Source of the DNA: Pseudanabaena sp. FACHB-2040 | Lineage (GTDB): Bacteria; Cyanobacteriota; Cyanobacteriia; Phormidesmidales; Phormidesmidaceae | NCBI RefSeq assembly: GCF_014696715.1 | Contig: NZ_JACJQO010000005.1 | Span: 930,001-994,000 of the forward strand | Direction of reading: 5' to 3' | DNA length: 64,000 nucleotides | In this document: in pieces, positions 1 to 8,980 of the stretch | Position numbering within the stretch: the first letter of the stretch is position 1 | How the letters are laid out: each line of letters opens with the position of its first letter | Notes under the pieces: model-generated | What the model was told of the DNA's origin: nothing | Database searches by the model: none | The model's input: only the letters and a program-made list of their open reading frames with translations | Translations under genes and position numbers: made by a program

Positions 1-557
1 TTGCTGTAGGCCGTATACATCTCCTGGTAGGTCTGCTTCAGGCTGGTCTCATCTGGGTGAAACGAGTAGCCGTCTTTCATGATGAACTCACGCCCGCGCA
101 TGAGGCCAAAACGGGGCCGAATCTCATCTCTAAACTTGGTCTGAATCTGGTACAGGTGCAGCGGCAGTTGGCGGTACGAGCGGATCATGTCTCGTGCCAC
201 AGCAGTGATGACTTCCTCATGGGTCGGCCCTAGGCCCATTTCCTGCTGCCGCCGATCTACCAGCGAAAACATAATGCCTTCGGCTTTAGTGTAGGTGTTC
301 CAACGGCCCGACTCTTGCCACAGGTCAGCGGGCTGAAGCTGGGGCAGCAGACACTCTTGGGCACCCGTCGCGTTCATTTCTTCGCGGACGATGGCAGAGA
401 CTTTGCTGAGCACTCGCAACAGCAGCGGCAAATAGGCATAGACACCGCTGGCAATGCGGCGAATGTAGCCCGCTCTGAGCATGAGCTTGTGGCTGGGAAT
501 CTCTGCCTCTGCCGGATCTTCCCGCAGGGTCACAAAGAGCATCTGAGACAGTCGCAT
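1..557 (-). CDS. proS: Prolyl-tRNA synthetase, N-terminal part (cut by window edge)
   Basis: Class II aminoacyl-tRNA synthetase that charges tRNA-Pro in the cytoplasm. Reading the minus strand from the ATG at 557 gives [19 protein letters not shown], then GPTHEEVIT and the motif-2 segment [17 protein letters not shown] followed by MKDGYSF, all typical of bacterial ProS. About 185 residues are visible and the frame is open at base 1, so the editing and anticodon-binding parts lie outside the window. A purine-rich ribosome site (AGGAAAGGAA) sits just before the ATG. It is the last gene of a minus-strand series that starts near 4543, but is separated from the preceding sugar nucleotidyltransferase gene by about 225 bp containing a strong hairpin, so it probably has its own promoter. 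Confidence 0.95.
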   Translation of the reverse strand, partial: MRLSQMLFVTLREDPAEAEIPSHKLMLRAGYIRRIASGVYAYLPLLLRVLSKVSAIVREEMNATGAQECLLPQLQPADLWQESGRWNTYTKAEGIMFSLVDRRQQEMGLGPTHEEVITAVARDMIRSYRQLPLHLYQIQTKFRDEIRPRFGLMRGREFIMKDGYSFHPDETSLKQTYQEMYTAYS

Positions 558-634
558 GGGTTCCTTTCCTACGTCGAAAAGCGCCTATTCCGTTAAGTCT
601 AGAGCATTTGGGGGTATTTCCGTAGGCAGTTACT

Positions 635-675
635 AGAAGGCCAGAGGGGCTGTCAAACAACCTCTCTGGCCTTCT
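635..675 (-). terminator. Strong hairpin downstream of the nucleotidyltransferase gene
   Basis: A 15-bp stem (635-649 with 661-675, one G-T wobble) closes an 11-nt loop. The arm reads AGAAGGCCAGAGGGG. It lies 108 bp past the stop of the minus-strand gene at 783 and upstream of proS. No clear T-run follows on the minus strand, so this is either a terminator lacking the classic U-tail or an RNA-stabilising 3' structure. Confidence 0.55.
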
Positions 676-782
676 GGCAATGGGTTAAACGGCAGCGGAT
701 CAGGAAACCTAACCCCCTACACCAAACCAATCTGGAGGGCGCAATTTTGCATCCAATTCAGATGGGTCGCTACAGATCAGAT

Positions 783-1961
783 CTACAGAGGCTGGGCCGA
801 GACGTGCTGGTTGAGCAGTTCGGCGATGGCCCGATGTTCAACCGGCGGCTCTGACGGAAACTCTTGGCGAGTATCGGTGATCAGCCAGTCTAGAGCAGCT
901 GCCTGCATGTCGATAGAAGCGCCAGTCTTATCTACACAGTAGCGGCCAAACACCAGCTTATCAACCAAGCGCACGCCAGGGCCAATGCGGGAGTATTCGA
1001 AGATAACACTATTGTCGACAATCGCACCGCTGCAGATGCTGCAGTTGTTGCCGATAGCGCTGGGGCCAATAATGGTGGCTCCGTCTTCGATGTGGGTCAT
1101 GCCGCCAATGTAGACAGGGCCTTCGATTTTGACTTTGTCCCAATTGGCCTTGACGTTCAAACCGGCATAGACACCAGGGCGAATCTCTTCACCAGGGATA
1201 TCAACCAGGGTGACTTTGCCGGTCAGGACGTCCTGAATGGCCTGCCAGTAGTCGGGGACTTTACCGATGTCCACCCACTCAAAGTCCATCCGGATGCCGT
1301 AGAAGGGCGCGTTGTCGGCCACTAGGCAGGGCAGCAGATCACCGCCGATGTCGAAGGAGGTGCCGGGGGGAATGTACTTGAAGATTTCCGGTTCAAAGAT
1401 ATAGATGCCGGTATTGATGTCGGTGCTGAGGGCTTCTTCAACGGCAGGCTTTTCCTGGAAGGACTTAACCCGTCCGGTCTCGTCGGTAACGACAACACCA
1501 TAGCTGGGCACCTGCTTTAGGGGCACTGCGCGGGTAATAATGGTTGCGATCGAACCCTTCTCCCGATGTCGCCGCACTGCCTCAGTCAGATCTAGATCGA
1601 TCAGCGCATCTCCACAGAGAACGACAAACGTATCGTCGAAGAAAGGATAAAAGTCCTGAATCTTACGCATCCCACCGGCAGAGCCGATGGCTGCGCCCTC
1701 TAACTTGCCGTCTACAATACGTCCTTCAAAGGAGTAGGCAAGCTCCACGCCAAATCGCTGGCCATCTCGGAAATAACCTTCGATTTCGTTGGCTAGATGG
1801 CTGACATTCACCATGATTTGGGTAAAGCCGTGCTGACGCAGCAGTTCCAGCAAGAACTCCATCACTGGCTTTTGCATAATGGGGATCATGGGTTTGGGAA
1901 TCGTGTAGGTAATTGGCCGTACCCGAGTTCCCTTACCCGCAGCCAGGATCATGGCTTTCAT
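783..1961 (-). CDS. NDP-sugar pyrophosphorylase (mannose-1-phosphate guanylyltransferase-like)
   Basis: Nucleotidyltransferase of the GT-A fold that makes an activated sugar (GDP-mannose or another NDP-sugar) from NTP and a sugar 1-phosphate, feeding polysaccharide and glycan synthesis. The N-terminus has the nucleotide-binding signature LAAGKGTRVRP followed by PKPM, and the metal-binding VVLCGDALIDLDL near residue 112. From about residue 265 a left-handed beta-helix pattern (repeated I/V-G/E-x hexapeptides) follows, as in GlmU-like enzymes. Length, 392 residues, fits the family. The start is supported by GAGGAAGAG a few bases upstream of the ATG at 1961. The exact sugar and nucleotide cannot be read from sequence; cyanobacterial relatives are usually annotated as GDP-mannose pyrophosphorylases. 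Confidence 0.85.
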   Translation of the reverse strand: MKAMILAAGKGTRVRPITYTIPKPMIPIMQKPVMEFLLELLRQHGFTQIMVNVSHLANEIEGYFRDGQRFGVELAYSFEGRIVDGKLEGAAIGSAGGMRKIQDFYPFFDDTFVVLCGDALIDLDLTEAVRRHREKGSIATIITRAVPLKQVPSYGVVVTDETGRVKSFQEKPAVEEALSTDINTGIYIFEPEIFKYIPPGTSFDIGGDLLPCLVADNAPFYGIRMDFEWVDIGKVPDYWQAIQDVLTGKVTLVDIPGEEIRPGVYAGLNVKANWDKVKIEGPVYIGGMTHIEDGATIIGPSAIGNNCSICSGAIVDNSVIFEYSRIGPGVRLVDKLVFGRYCVDKTGASIDMQAAALDWLITDTRQEFPSEPPVEHRAIAELLNQHVSAQPL

Positions 1962-2218
1962 AGAGACTCTTCCTCTGTTGTGACAGTAAGTTGTGAAGTA
2001 AAAATATTTCTTCTGCTAACGGAAAAAACACAAAAACCGCAGTGCCCTGACGCTCCGAAGGCCATCAGCGGCACCTCGCCATGCTATCAACGACAACTTT
2101 GAACCGTAGAGGTGCCGGGATAGACTTCAGCAATTCCTTACATGGCTTTCCAAAATATTAACTAATTTGAACATTTCAGGGGCTATCCTTTCCGGATGAG
2201 CAGCGGTAGTCTATGGGC

Positions 2219-3085
2219 TCAATCTGGTAAAACAAAAGAGGGCAGCTCATCGCCTTCCTCTAGGGGCACCCGTTTCAGGTTCTTTACCTTGAGATCTCGG
2301 TAAAACTGCTCCTGAGAAAGCTCGACCTTAGACTGGGCTGACAAAAACAGTAGCCCCCAAAAAACGCCCACCTTCTCATGCACATAGGCGGCCTCGGCGG
2401 TATCAAAATGATGGCTGTCCTTCAGTTCTTCCGGCTGGAACTGGGGCCAGGCAACGAGCAGAGCCTCGAAGTCGAGCCACTGCAGGTCGCCCTCTAGCTC
2501 ATCCCAATACTGATCTAGAAAGGTTTCTAGCGCCGCCGCAATTTCTGACAGGTTTTCCTGGTGAGCCAGTTGGGCAATGGCCCGTACTGCCTGCCGCACG
2601 GGCTGGGGCCGAACTCGGCGAGCCCGGTTGTGGGGAGCTTGATCGGTCATCACCTCGGCCATGGCCTCTAGCTGTTCGATCAGCTCTTTGAGGGTGACTC
2701 GCCGCTGCTTTGGGGGCGCAGCTACGGCACGGCGATGCAGGTGCCGCTCCAGGTTACGGGGCAGCTTGACCTCAGGCCACTCCTCCTCCTCGACCAGTTC
2801 CTCGACTGGTAGGGCGGCTGCATGAGCTTCGACTTCAGCCCGCACTAGGGTATCGGCTTTGAGCAACACCAGCATGGAGGCATATAAGAAAGCCTGCCCT
2901 GACTCTGACAGGTTGGCCTCATAGGGCGAGCGCCCATGAGTCTCCTGGGGCTGGGCCTGAGTCTTGAGGGTGTTGAGAAAGCGATCGATTACGGCGATCA
3001 CCTTGACATCCCAGGGATCAATTTCTCCCTGCTCAGCTAGATCGATGAGAAATGCGATCGCAGTTTGGGCCAAGGAGACAGACAT
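2219..3085 (-). CDS. scpA: Segregation and condensation protein A
   Basis: Kleisin subunit that bridges SMC heads and ScpB in the chromosome condensation complex. The N-terminal part contains the kleisin helix region with FLIDLAEQGEIDPWDVKV, the ScpA hallmark for SMC-neck contact. The C-terminal winged-helix part (about residues 220-288, ending VPLEEGDELPSFVLPD) fits the SMC cap-binding domain. The middle is acidic (VEELVEEEEWPEVKLP) and variable, as expected. At 288 residues it is of usual size. It follows the LapA-like gene after 45 bp on the same strand and could be cotranscribed with it. scpB is not in the window. Confidence 0.88.
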   Translation of the reverse strand: MSVSLAQTAIAFLIDLAEQGEIDPWDVKVIAVIDRFLNTLKTQAQPQETHGRSPYEANLSESGQAFLYASMLVLLKADTLVRAEVEAHAAALPVEELVEEEEWPEVKLPRNLERHLHRRAVAAPPKQRRVTLKELIEQLEAMAEVMTDQAPHNRARRVRPQPVRQAVRAIAQLAHQENLSEIAAALETFLDQYWDELEGDLQWLDFEALLVAWPQFQPEELKDSHHFDTAEAAYVHEKVGVFWGLLFLSAQSKVELSQEQFYRDLKVKNLKRVPLEEGDELPSFVLPD

Positions 3086-3130
3086 GGGTGCAGCCGTCGC
3101 AAAGATTAGTTCACCGAGATTCTCCCGATT

Positions 3131-3493
3131 CTACTGGGCAAAGACCTGATTAGCATCAGCATCACTGGCATTGGCAGAGGCGGGCAGCATCGGCTTTTGC
3201 TCCTCAAGCTCAACTCGGTAGCGCTCTACGTCCTCCTCAAGCTGCTGAATGCGGAGTTCCCGCTGCTCCATCTGCTTGCCGACCGACACGTAGCCCTGCA
3301 CCTGCACCCAGACGCTAAAGACCCAAGCCATCACAGCCCCGACGCCCATAGCCATAATCAGTTCGATACAGAGGGGCGCTTCTAAATCCAGCCCTCTGAC
3401 GATATGAATAATGACAGGCTCAGTATTTTCAATGCCAAACAGCACCAGAGCCAGACAAATCACAAAAATAACGACAAAGTTAACCTGCCGCAT
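3131..3493 (-). CDS. LapA-like (DUF1049) two-helix membrane protein
   Basis: Small inner-membrane protein of the LapA/DUF1049 type. Two hydrophobic helices are visible (residues about 5-22, VNFVVIFVICLALVLFGIEN, and about 43-65, IELIMAMGVGAVMAWVFSVW), with the family-type linker ENTEPVIIHI between them. A charged coiled coil follows (about 72-100, QMEQRELRIQQLEEDVERY). In proteobacteria LapA/B act in lipopolysaccharide assembly; in cyanobacteria the function is unknown, so only the family is claimed. It lies directly upstream of scpA on the same strand. Confidence 0.75.
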   Translation of the reverse strand: MRQVNFVVIFVICLALVLFGIENTEPVIIHIVRGLDLEAPLCIELIMAMGVGAVMAWVFSVWVQVQGYVSVGKQMEQRELRIQQLEEDVERYRVELEEQKPMLPASANASDADANQVFAQ

Positions 3494-3688
3494 GGATCAC
3501 GCCTCAATTCACTACGTCGATTTTGCCAGGGTGGGGATGATCTAAGGACACACAGCGTTTGCTGGACTGCCCTTATTCCCGACCGTTAGCTCCAGACTAA
3601 TATAGCCTCTAGCAACGGCCCAACGAATTCACTAAAACCTAATCTTTAAGGGAAGCCCAGAGGAGATGAAACTTCTCTCTTCTAGCCC

Positions 3689-4543
3689 TTAACCTCCGGA
3701 TTTGGCCTGCCGCCGCCCGCGTCGCAAGCCGTACTTAAAGAAGTATCCCAGCAGTACTAGAGCCGCGATCGCAAGGCCGCCCAAGCCGAGCGGGCTAGGC
3801 ACCCAAAATACCGCATCGATGTGATTGATTTCCCCCGGCTGCAGCAGCCACGTCCGAACCGGGCCAGTCCCCTCTGGAGCCAGAGAATCAGGCCCTAGAG
3901 GGCCGAGACCCCAAGGCGTTTGCAGGGTAAAGTGCAGCTCTAGCCAGTCTGTTGCGCCCCCCAGGAGGCCAGGAATATTTTGCGGCTGCCGAGGCAGGGC
4001 GCGCAGATCCAGATCGCAGACCAGGTGGTTGCGGATCGCGACTACCCGATTTTGCTGGCTGAGGCTGAGGCGGGAGGGCAGGTCGGTCAAATCGGCAATG
4101 GCCGCTCCCGCTGCGGCCTCAGCCTGAAAAAGTTGATTAAACCGCTTGACCAGGTCGCTGCCGTTGCCAAACGGCACGATAAGCCGCAGAGTTTCTGAAT
4201 CGGGTCGGCGCACTTGACCGCCTAGGCTGCGAACTTGAGTTTCTAGCCCAGCCAGCCAGGTCTGAACGGCACTGCCCCCCAAAGCAGCAGCCCGTTCGCT
4301 GAGCCGGATCTGCTGCACAATTTGGCCGTGGGTCTGGCTATCAAACTCAATGCCCAGATCGTACTGAAAGCAGCCAGAAAGCAAGAACATCAATAGGCTC
4401 GACAGCAGTAGCGGTAACCATCGCCGCTGGGGCTTTGCAGCCGGTGCTAAGGCCGCTACGATGATGGCCTGCTCAGGGCTGGCGGGGGGGGTGCCTTTAG
4501 CGGTGGGGGGGGGCTGGTGAGTTGACTCAAATGGCGCTTTCAA
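3689..4543 (-). CDS. DUF3153-type lipoprotein, membrane anchored
   Basis: Conserved cyanobacterial protein of unknown function, 284 residues. After a proline-rich, possibly cytoplasmic head (about 40 residues) comes a hydrophobic stretch ending in the lipobox LLSGC, so the protein is probably a lipoprotein facing the periplasm or lumen. The body (YDLGIEFDSQTHGQIVQQIRLSERA) matches what I know of DUF3153 proteins. A second hydrophobic helix (LAIAALVLLGYFF) and a basic tail end the protein. The start is a TTG preceded by GGAG about 10 bases upstream; the unusually long region before the lipobox makes this start uncertain. It is divergent from the purine permease gene. Confidence 0.7.
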   Translation of the reverse strand: MKAPFESTHQPPPTAKGTPPASPEQAIIVAALAPAAKPQRRWLPLLLSSLLMFLLSGCFQYDLGIEFDSQTHGQIVQQIRLSERAAALGGSAVQTWLAGLETQVRSLGGQVRRPDSETLRLIVPFGNGSDLVKRFNQLFQAEAAAGAAIADLTDLPSRLSLSQQNRVVAIRNHLVCDLDLRALPRQPQNIPGLLGGATDWLELHFTLQTPWGLGPLGPDSLAPEGTGPVRTWLLQPGEINHIDAVFWVPSPLGLGGLAIAALVLLGYFFKYGLRRGRRQAKSGG

Positions 4544-4632
4544 GGGGCAATTTCTCCATTGTGTAGCCTTGAAGACTGCAAACCAGGCTGCTTTTGCTTA
4601 CGACTGATGCAGATGACGGGTGAGGAAAAAAC

Positions 4633-6018
4633 GTGACCGAACATGACAAGACAGGGGTAACTCAGGGCAATGGGGGAGCAGGTGCGATCGCAACCTACTT
4701 TAACTTCGATGCCCTCAAAACTAACCTGCGCACCGAAACTCTAGCCGGGGCCACGACCTTTGTGACGATGGCCTATATCCTTATTGTTAACCCGGCGATT
4801 CTCTCTAACGCGATCTTTTTAAATGAGCCGCAGGATCTCTTTGGTGAGCTTGTGGTGGCAACCGGCATTTCTGCCGCCATTGCCACCCTGGTAATGGGCC
4901 TCTATGCCAAGCTGCCCTTTGCGCTGGCCCCCGGCATGGGCATCAACGCCTACTTCGCTTTTACGGTGGTGCTGGGCCTGGGCATAGATTGGCGGATTGC
5001 CCTAGCGGCAGTGTTTATTGAGGGCATTCTCTTTATTCTGCTGACCCTCACCAACCTGCGCAGCAAAATTGTCACAGCGATCCCAGAGGCGGTGAAGCAC
5101 GCGACAACCGCTGGGATTGGCCTATTTATTTCCTACATTGCGCTTAAAGGGGCTGGCATTATCGTGGCCTCAGAGGCGACGCTGACAACGCTGGGAGATC
5201 TAAGAGAACCCACTGCCGCCATGGCGATTTTGGGGATCTTGATCACGGCGGCGCTATTTGCTCGTCGGGTGACGGGGGCTTTGCTTTGGGGCATTTTTGC
5301 AACGGCGCTGCTGGCCTGGATCTTTGGCGTGTCGCCTTGGCCTACAGGCTTCCTAGCCATTCCCCAAGCTCCGGTAGATCTGTTTGGTCAGGCCTTTGTA
5401 GGGCTAGGCCAACTGTTGCAGACCAGTATTTGGCAGATTGTCAGCATTACCTTTGTCTTTCTGTTTGTCGATTTGTTTGACACCATTGGCACCCTCACTG
5501 GCCTGGGCATTCGCTCGGGCTACATTGATGAGCGGGGCGGTTTCCCGGGGGTAGAAAAAGCCTTTATGGCCGACGCCATTGGCACCACTGCCGGAGCCGT
5601 GATGGGCACCTCTACCGTGACGACCTACATCGAGTCGGCCTCTGGCATCTCTGAAGGGGGGCGCAGCGGTTTTACGGCAGTGGTGGCAGCGCTGCTGTTT
5701 ATTCTGTCGCTGCTGTTTATTCCGCTGTTTGCCGCGATTCCTGGCTTTGCCACCACGCCTGCTCTACTGATTGTGGGCGTGATGATGATGGCCGGAGCCC
5801 GCAACATCAACTGGGATGAACCGGCAGATGCGATCGCAGCGTTTCTCACTATCTTGCTGATGCCGCTGGCGTACTCCATTGCCGAAGGTCTAGCGATGGG
5901 CCTGATCGCCTACCCATTAGTCAAAGCCTTTCAAGGCAAGCTGAACGACACCACAATCGGCATGTGGGTTTTGGCGGTGATCTTTATCCTGCGGTATGTT
6001 TTTGCCGTTGGGGAGTAG
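4633..6018 (+). CDS. NCS2 family purine permease (AzgA-like)
   Basis: Polytopic inner-membrane nucleobase transporter, most like the hypoxanthine/adenine/guanine AzgA branch of NCS2 H+-symporters. Motifs visible are PGMGINAYFAF in the first third, FVDLFDTIGTLTG in the middle, and GTSTVTTYIESASGISEGGR, the AzgA signature near TM10. The 461 residues fit the family. Translation starts at GTG 4633 with GAGGAAAA upstream. Its substrate in cyanobacteria could be guanine, hypoxanthine or xanthine as a nitrogen source; sequence alone does not decide. No purine catabolic genes adjoin it. Confidence 0.88.
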   Translation: MTEHDKTGVTQGNGGAGAIATYFNFDALKTNLRTETLAGATTFVTMAYILIVNPAILSNAIFLNEPQDLFGELVVATGISAAIATLVMGLYAKLPFALAPGMGINAYFAFTVVLGLGIDWRIALAAVFIEGILFILLTLTNLRSKIVTAIPEAVKHATTAGIGLFISYIALKGAGIIVASEATLTTLGDLREPTAAMAILGILITAALFARRVTGALLWGIFATALLAWIFGVSPWPTGFLAIPQAPVDLFGQAFVGLGQLLQTSIWQIVSITFVFLFVDLFDTIGTLTGLGIRSGYIDERGGFPGVEKAFMADAIGTTAGAVMGTSTVTTYIESASGISEGGRSGFTAVVAALLFILSLLFIPLFAAIPGFATTPALLIVGVMMMAGARNINWDEPADAIAAFLTILLMPLAYSIAEGLAMGLIAYPLVKAFQGKLNDTTIGMWVLAVIFILRYVFAVGE

Positions 6019-6112
6019 AGGGCAGGCGCTAATTTTCTCCCCTGAGATACTAGTTATCCCCTCGGTTCATGGTCTACCCTGCGAATCAAGCTTCCGGCAG
6101 GCAGATTGAACA

Positions 6113-7207
6113 ATGACAGCCATACTGGTTATCCTGGGGGCCGCAATTATTTTGTTTGTGGCCCTTGATATTGTGATTACTACCCTTACGGTAGGCGGAG
6201 CAGGGCCGCTCATGAAATGGATTGCTGGCAGTATGTGGTGGCTGGCTTTGAAGATCCATCATCGCCGCCACAATCACACACTGCTGGTAACAACCGGGTG
6301 GACGATTCTAGTGCTGATGGTGGTGGTCTGGCTGCTGTTGACCTGGGTTGGCTGGACTTTGGTTTTCTCCGCCGCTGAGACAGCTGTGGTTAATACCGAC
6401 ACCAGTGTTCCGGCTACCTTGTGGGAACGGATCTACTTCACAGGCTTTACCATTGCCACCTTGGGCATCGGCGACTACAAGCCGCAGTATCCCTTCTGGC
6501 AAATTTCTACAGCAGTGGCTGCTGCTAATGGGTTTTTCTTTGTCACGCTGGGAGTTGCCTATCTACTGCCGGTGTCTTCTGCTGTGGCAGTGAAGCGGGG
6601 ATTGGCCCTATACATTTCAACCCTGGGTGGCACTGGGGATGAAATTCTGTCTCGCAGTTGGAATGGGCAGGACTTTGGTCAGCTTGATCAGCACTTGATC
6701 AACCTGGTTCCGATGATCAGTCAGCTAGGAGAGTCCCACCTAACCTATCCAATTCTCTACTACTTCCACAGTATTGACCGCTCCCGCAGCATGCCACTGA
6801 GCATCGCTGCTCTAGATGAGGCCCTAACCCTGTTGCAGTACGGCGTGCTGGCCGAGTACCGCCCGGATAGCATGGCCCTCGACACTATGCGACGGGCCAA
6901 CGCCGCTTTTCTTAATACGCTCAGAGCCATCTATTTAAACCCCAACCAGGACGCGCCAACGCTGCCTAGTCTAGATTTGTTGCGATCGCACGGCATTCCC
7001 ACTGTCAGTGATGAGGAGTATCATCGTGCCGCCAAACGATTGGGTCAGCGGCGCAAGCTGCTGCTGGCTCTGCTGACCAATGATGGCTGGTCCTGGGATG
7101 CGATCGCCTCTAGCCAAACCACTAACCGCACCAATCATTTGGATGATGAAGTTTCTTTGATCAACGAGGAAAGCCCAAAAAATATGTTTGGGATGCCTCA
7201 TCTTTGA
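6113..7207 (+). CDS. Two-TM-type potassium channel-like protein
   Basis: Ion-channel protein with hydrophobic helices at about residues 5-27 and 60-83, a pore loop with the filter-like sequence TIATLGIGDY at about 113-122, and a further helix at about 130-155. A C-terminal soluble domain of about 200 residues has no motif I recognise. The filter resembles TVGYGD of K+ channels but has Ile in place of the aromatic residue, so selectivity is uncertain. It differs clearly from the KirBac-type channel encoded at 40236-41198. It begins 95 bp after the permease stop on the same strand and ends 60 bp before a convergent regulator gene. Confidence 0.75.
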   Translation: MTAILVILGAAIILFVALDIVITTLTVGGAGPLMKWIAGSMWWLALKIHHRRHNHTLLVTTGWTILVLMVVVWLLLTWVGWTLVFSAAETAVVNTDTSVPATLWERIYFTGFTIATLGIGDYKPQYPFWQISTAVAAANGFFFVTLGVAYLLPVSSAVAVKRGLALYISTLGGTGDEILSRSWNGQDFGQLDQHLINLVPMISQLGESHLTYPILYYFHSIDRSRSMPLSIAALDEALTLLQYGVLAEYRPDSMALDTMRRANAAFLNTLRAIYLNPNQDAPTLPSLDLLRSHGIPTVSDEEYHRAAKRLGQRRKLLLALLTNDGWSWDAIASSQTTNRTNHLDDEVSLINEESPKNMFGMPHL

Positions 7208-7266
7208 CAATTTGCTATATGACGATTGCTATACGACTTGAAGCTGTTTGAGCTGATGTCTGAGTT

Positions 7267-7719
7267 CTACTTGGGCTCCCAGAAATCCTCGGATTTAGGG
7301 CTGTTATCGTACAGTTTGGTTGCCACATTAATATCGGGAATGTGTTGATATGCCCATTCCCCCAAAATAGCAAGTGGTTCAGCCAACGACTCACCAAGAG
7401 CAGTCAACGAATAGTCAACCCGAGGTGGAACAGTAGGAAATACCTCTCGTTCAATCAACCCAGATCGCTCTAGATTCCGAAGATTTTGCACCAGCATCTT
7501 AGGCGATATGCCGGCAATCTGTTGTTTGAGATCGCTGTATCGCTTTTTCCCCTGAGTCAGGGCGTAAATAATTAGAATTGTCCACTTGTTAGCAATTTTT
7601 TCAAGGATCTGATGCCCCTCACAGCTGGTATCGAAGATCCCCATATTGGCAATGCGATCAAGTGCGGGTTGAGGCAGGTAGCTCAATTCAGCTTCACTTG
7701 CATTGAGATTAGGAGCCAT
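7267..7719 (-). CDS. HxlR family transcriptional regulator
   Basis: Winged-helix DNA-binding protein of 150 residues. The HxlR core runs from about residue 30: SCEGHQILEKIANKWTILII, then the recognition region KKRYSDLKQQIAGISPKML, and the wing near PPRVDYSLTALG. The N-terminal Cys in TSCEG occupies the place used as a redox or electrophile sensor in several HxlR proteins (for example YodB and QorR). It is divergent from a quinone-reductase gene across about 105 bp containing a palindrome, the arrangement expected of a local repressor of that oxidoreductase. Confidence 0.87.
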   Translation of the reverse strand: MAPNLNASEAELSYLPQPALDRIANMGIFDTSCEGHQILEKIANKWTILIIYALTQGKKRYSDLKQQIAGISPKMLVQNLRNLERSGLIEREVFPTVPPRVDYSLTALGESLAEPLAILGEWAYQHIPDINVATKLYDNSPKSEDFWEPK

Positions 7720-7725
7720 ATTGAC

Positions 7726-7739
7726 TTACCAAAAGGTAA
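7726..7739. promoter_or_regulatory. Putative HxlR operator
   Basis: A palindrome TTACC-AAAA-GGTAA lies 6 bp upstream of the HxlR start codon, in the divergent gap to the quinone-reductase gene. Position and symmetry suit autorepression and control of the neighbour by the dimeric regulator. This is inferred from position and symmetry only. Confidence 0.5.
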
Positions 7740-7824
7740 CTGATGCACTTTTCCGTAAATCCTTTCAGGTGCTTATTCGCCGATGTTACTTGTTTAATAC
7801 AGTATTTCAGCGAATCAAACAGCT

Positions 7825-8817
7825 ATGAAAGCTATTGTAATCGAACGTTTTGGTGAACCCACCGTTTTCCAAACGGCAGACTTACCCGTGCCTGAAGTTC
7901 TGCCTCATCACATCCTAGTTCGCGTTGCGGCAACTAGCATTAATCCAGTAGACGTGAAGATCCGAGCGGGTGCTGTTGCTGATATTGCACCTGCTTTCCC
8001 AGCAGTTTTGCATGGGGATGTGGCCGGTGTGATTACAGCCATCGGAGACGGTGTTGACAACTTTAAAGTCGGCGATGAGGTCTATGCCTGTGCTGGGGGC
8101 GTAAAAGGAACTGGAGGCGCTTTAGCTGACTATATGCTTGTAGATGCCAACCTAGTTGCTCATAAGCCTCAGTCTCTAACAATGGTGGAGGCTGCTGCAC
8201 TGCCGCTCGTGTCAATTACGGCCTGGGAAGGTCTCATTGATCGCGCCCAAGTTCAATCGGGTCAAAAGGTTTTAGTCTATGGCGGAACTGGGGGCGTAGG
8301 TCATATTGGTGTGCAGTTGGCAAAGTGGGCAGGTGCAACCGTCTATGCATTGGTGTCGAGTGATGAGAAGGCAGCCATTGCCCGCAAACTGGGTGCCGAT
8401 GTTGCTATTAACTACCGTCAAACTCCTGTCGAAGAATTCGTTGCAGAATACACTGATGGACAAGGCTTTGACGTTGTGTTTGACACGGTTGGAGATGATA
8501 ACTTGCAAAACGCCTTCAAAGCAGCAAAGCTCAACGGCACCGTCATTTCTCTCGTCTCTTTATCCCAGCAAGACTTAACTTTACTCCATGCCAAGGGATT
8601 GACCCTGCATCTGGTTTATATGTTGCTCCCCATGCTGTTTGGTGTAAATCGCTCCCGCCACGGCGAGATTCTTTCAAAGATTGCCCGTCTCGTGGATGAG
8701 GCTCACGTGCGTCCCCTTTTAGATGCTAAATCGTTTACCTTCACGGATATTGCTGCTGCCCACGCCCATGCTGAGTCAGGAGCCGCCATCGGCAAAATCG
8801 CTTTAAAGGCTGTCTGA
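7825..8817 (+). CDS. NADPH:quinone reductase-like MDR oxidoreductase
   Basis: Medium-chain dehydrogenase/reductase of the zinc-free quinone oxidoreductase (zeta-crystallin) branch, 330 residues. The catalytic N-domain contains INPVDVKIRAG and VLHGDVAGVI; the Rossmann domain has YGGTGGVGHIGVQLAKWAGA near residue 152. Zinc-binding cysteines of alcohol dehydrogenases are absent. Such enzymes reduce quinones or conjugated enones with NADPH in the cytoplasm, and pairing with a divergent HxlR regulator suggests induction by electrophilic or oxidative stress. Confidence 0.87.
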   Translation: MKAIVIERFGEPTVFQTADLPVPEVLPHHILVRVAATSINPVDVKIRAGAVADIAPAFPAVLHGDVAGVITAIGDGVDNFKVGDEVYACAGGVKGTGGALADYMLVDANLVAHKPQSLTMVEAAALPLVSITAWEGLIDRAQVQSGQKVLVYGGTGGVGHIGVQLAKWAGATVYALVSSDEKAAIARKLGADVAINYRQTPVEEFVAEYTDGQGFDVVFDTVGDDNLQNAFKAAKLNGTVISLVSLSQQDLTLLHAKGLTLHLVYMLLPMLFGVNRSRHGEILSKIARLVDEAHVRPLLDAKSFTFTDIAAAHAHAESGAAIGKIALKAV

Positions 8818-8980
8818 TTAGAGCAGTTATCTAAGGGCATTTAGAGGGAAATAGACCTCATGCTTTAACTTCCAGTCACCGCAAGAATTGGAGCTTACTT
8901 CGGCTCTAAAGCAGCTTTTCACTAAGCCCTATCAGTTAATTCCGCCTACTCTAAGGAAGGGAGTAAACGGGTGCAGGTGA

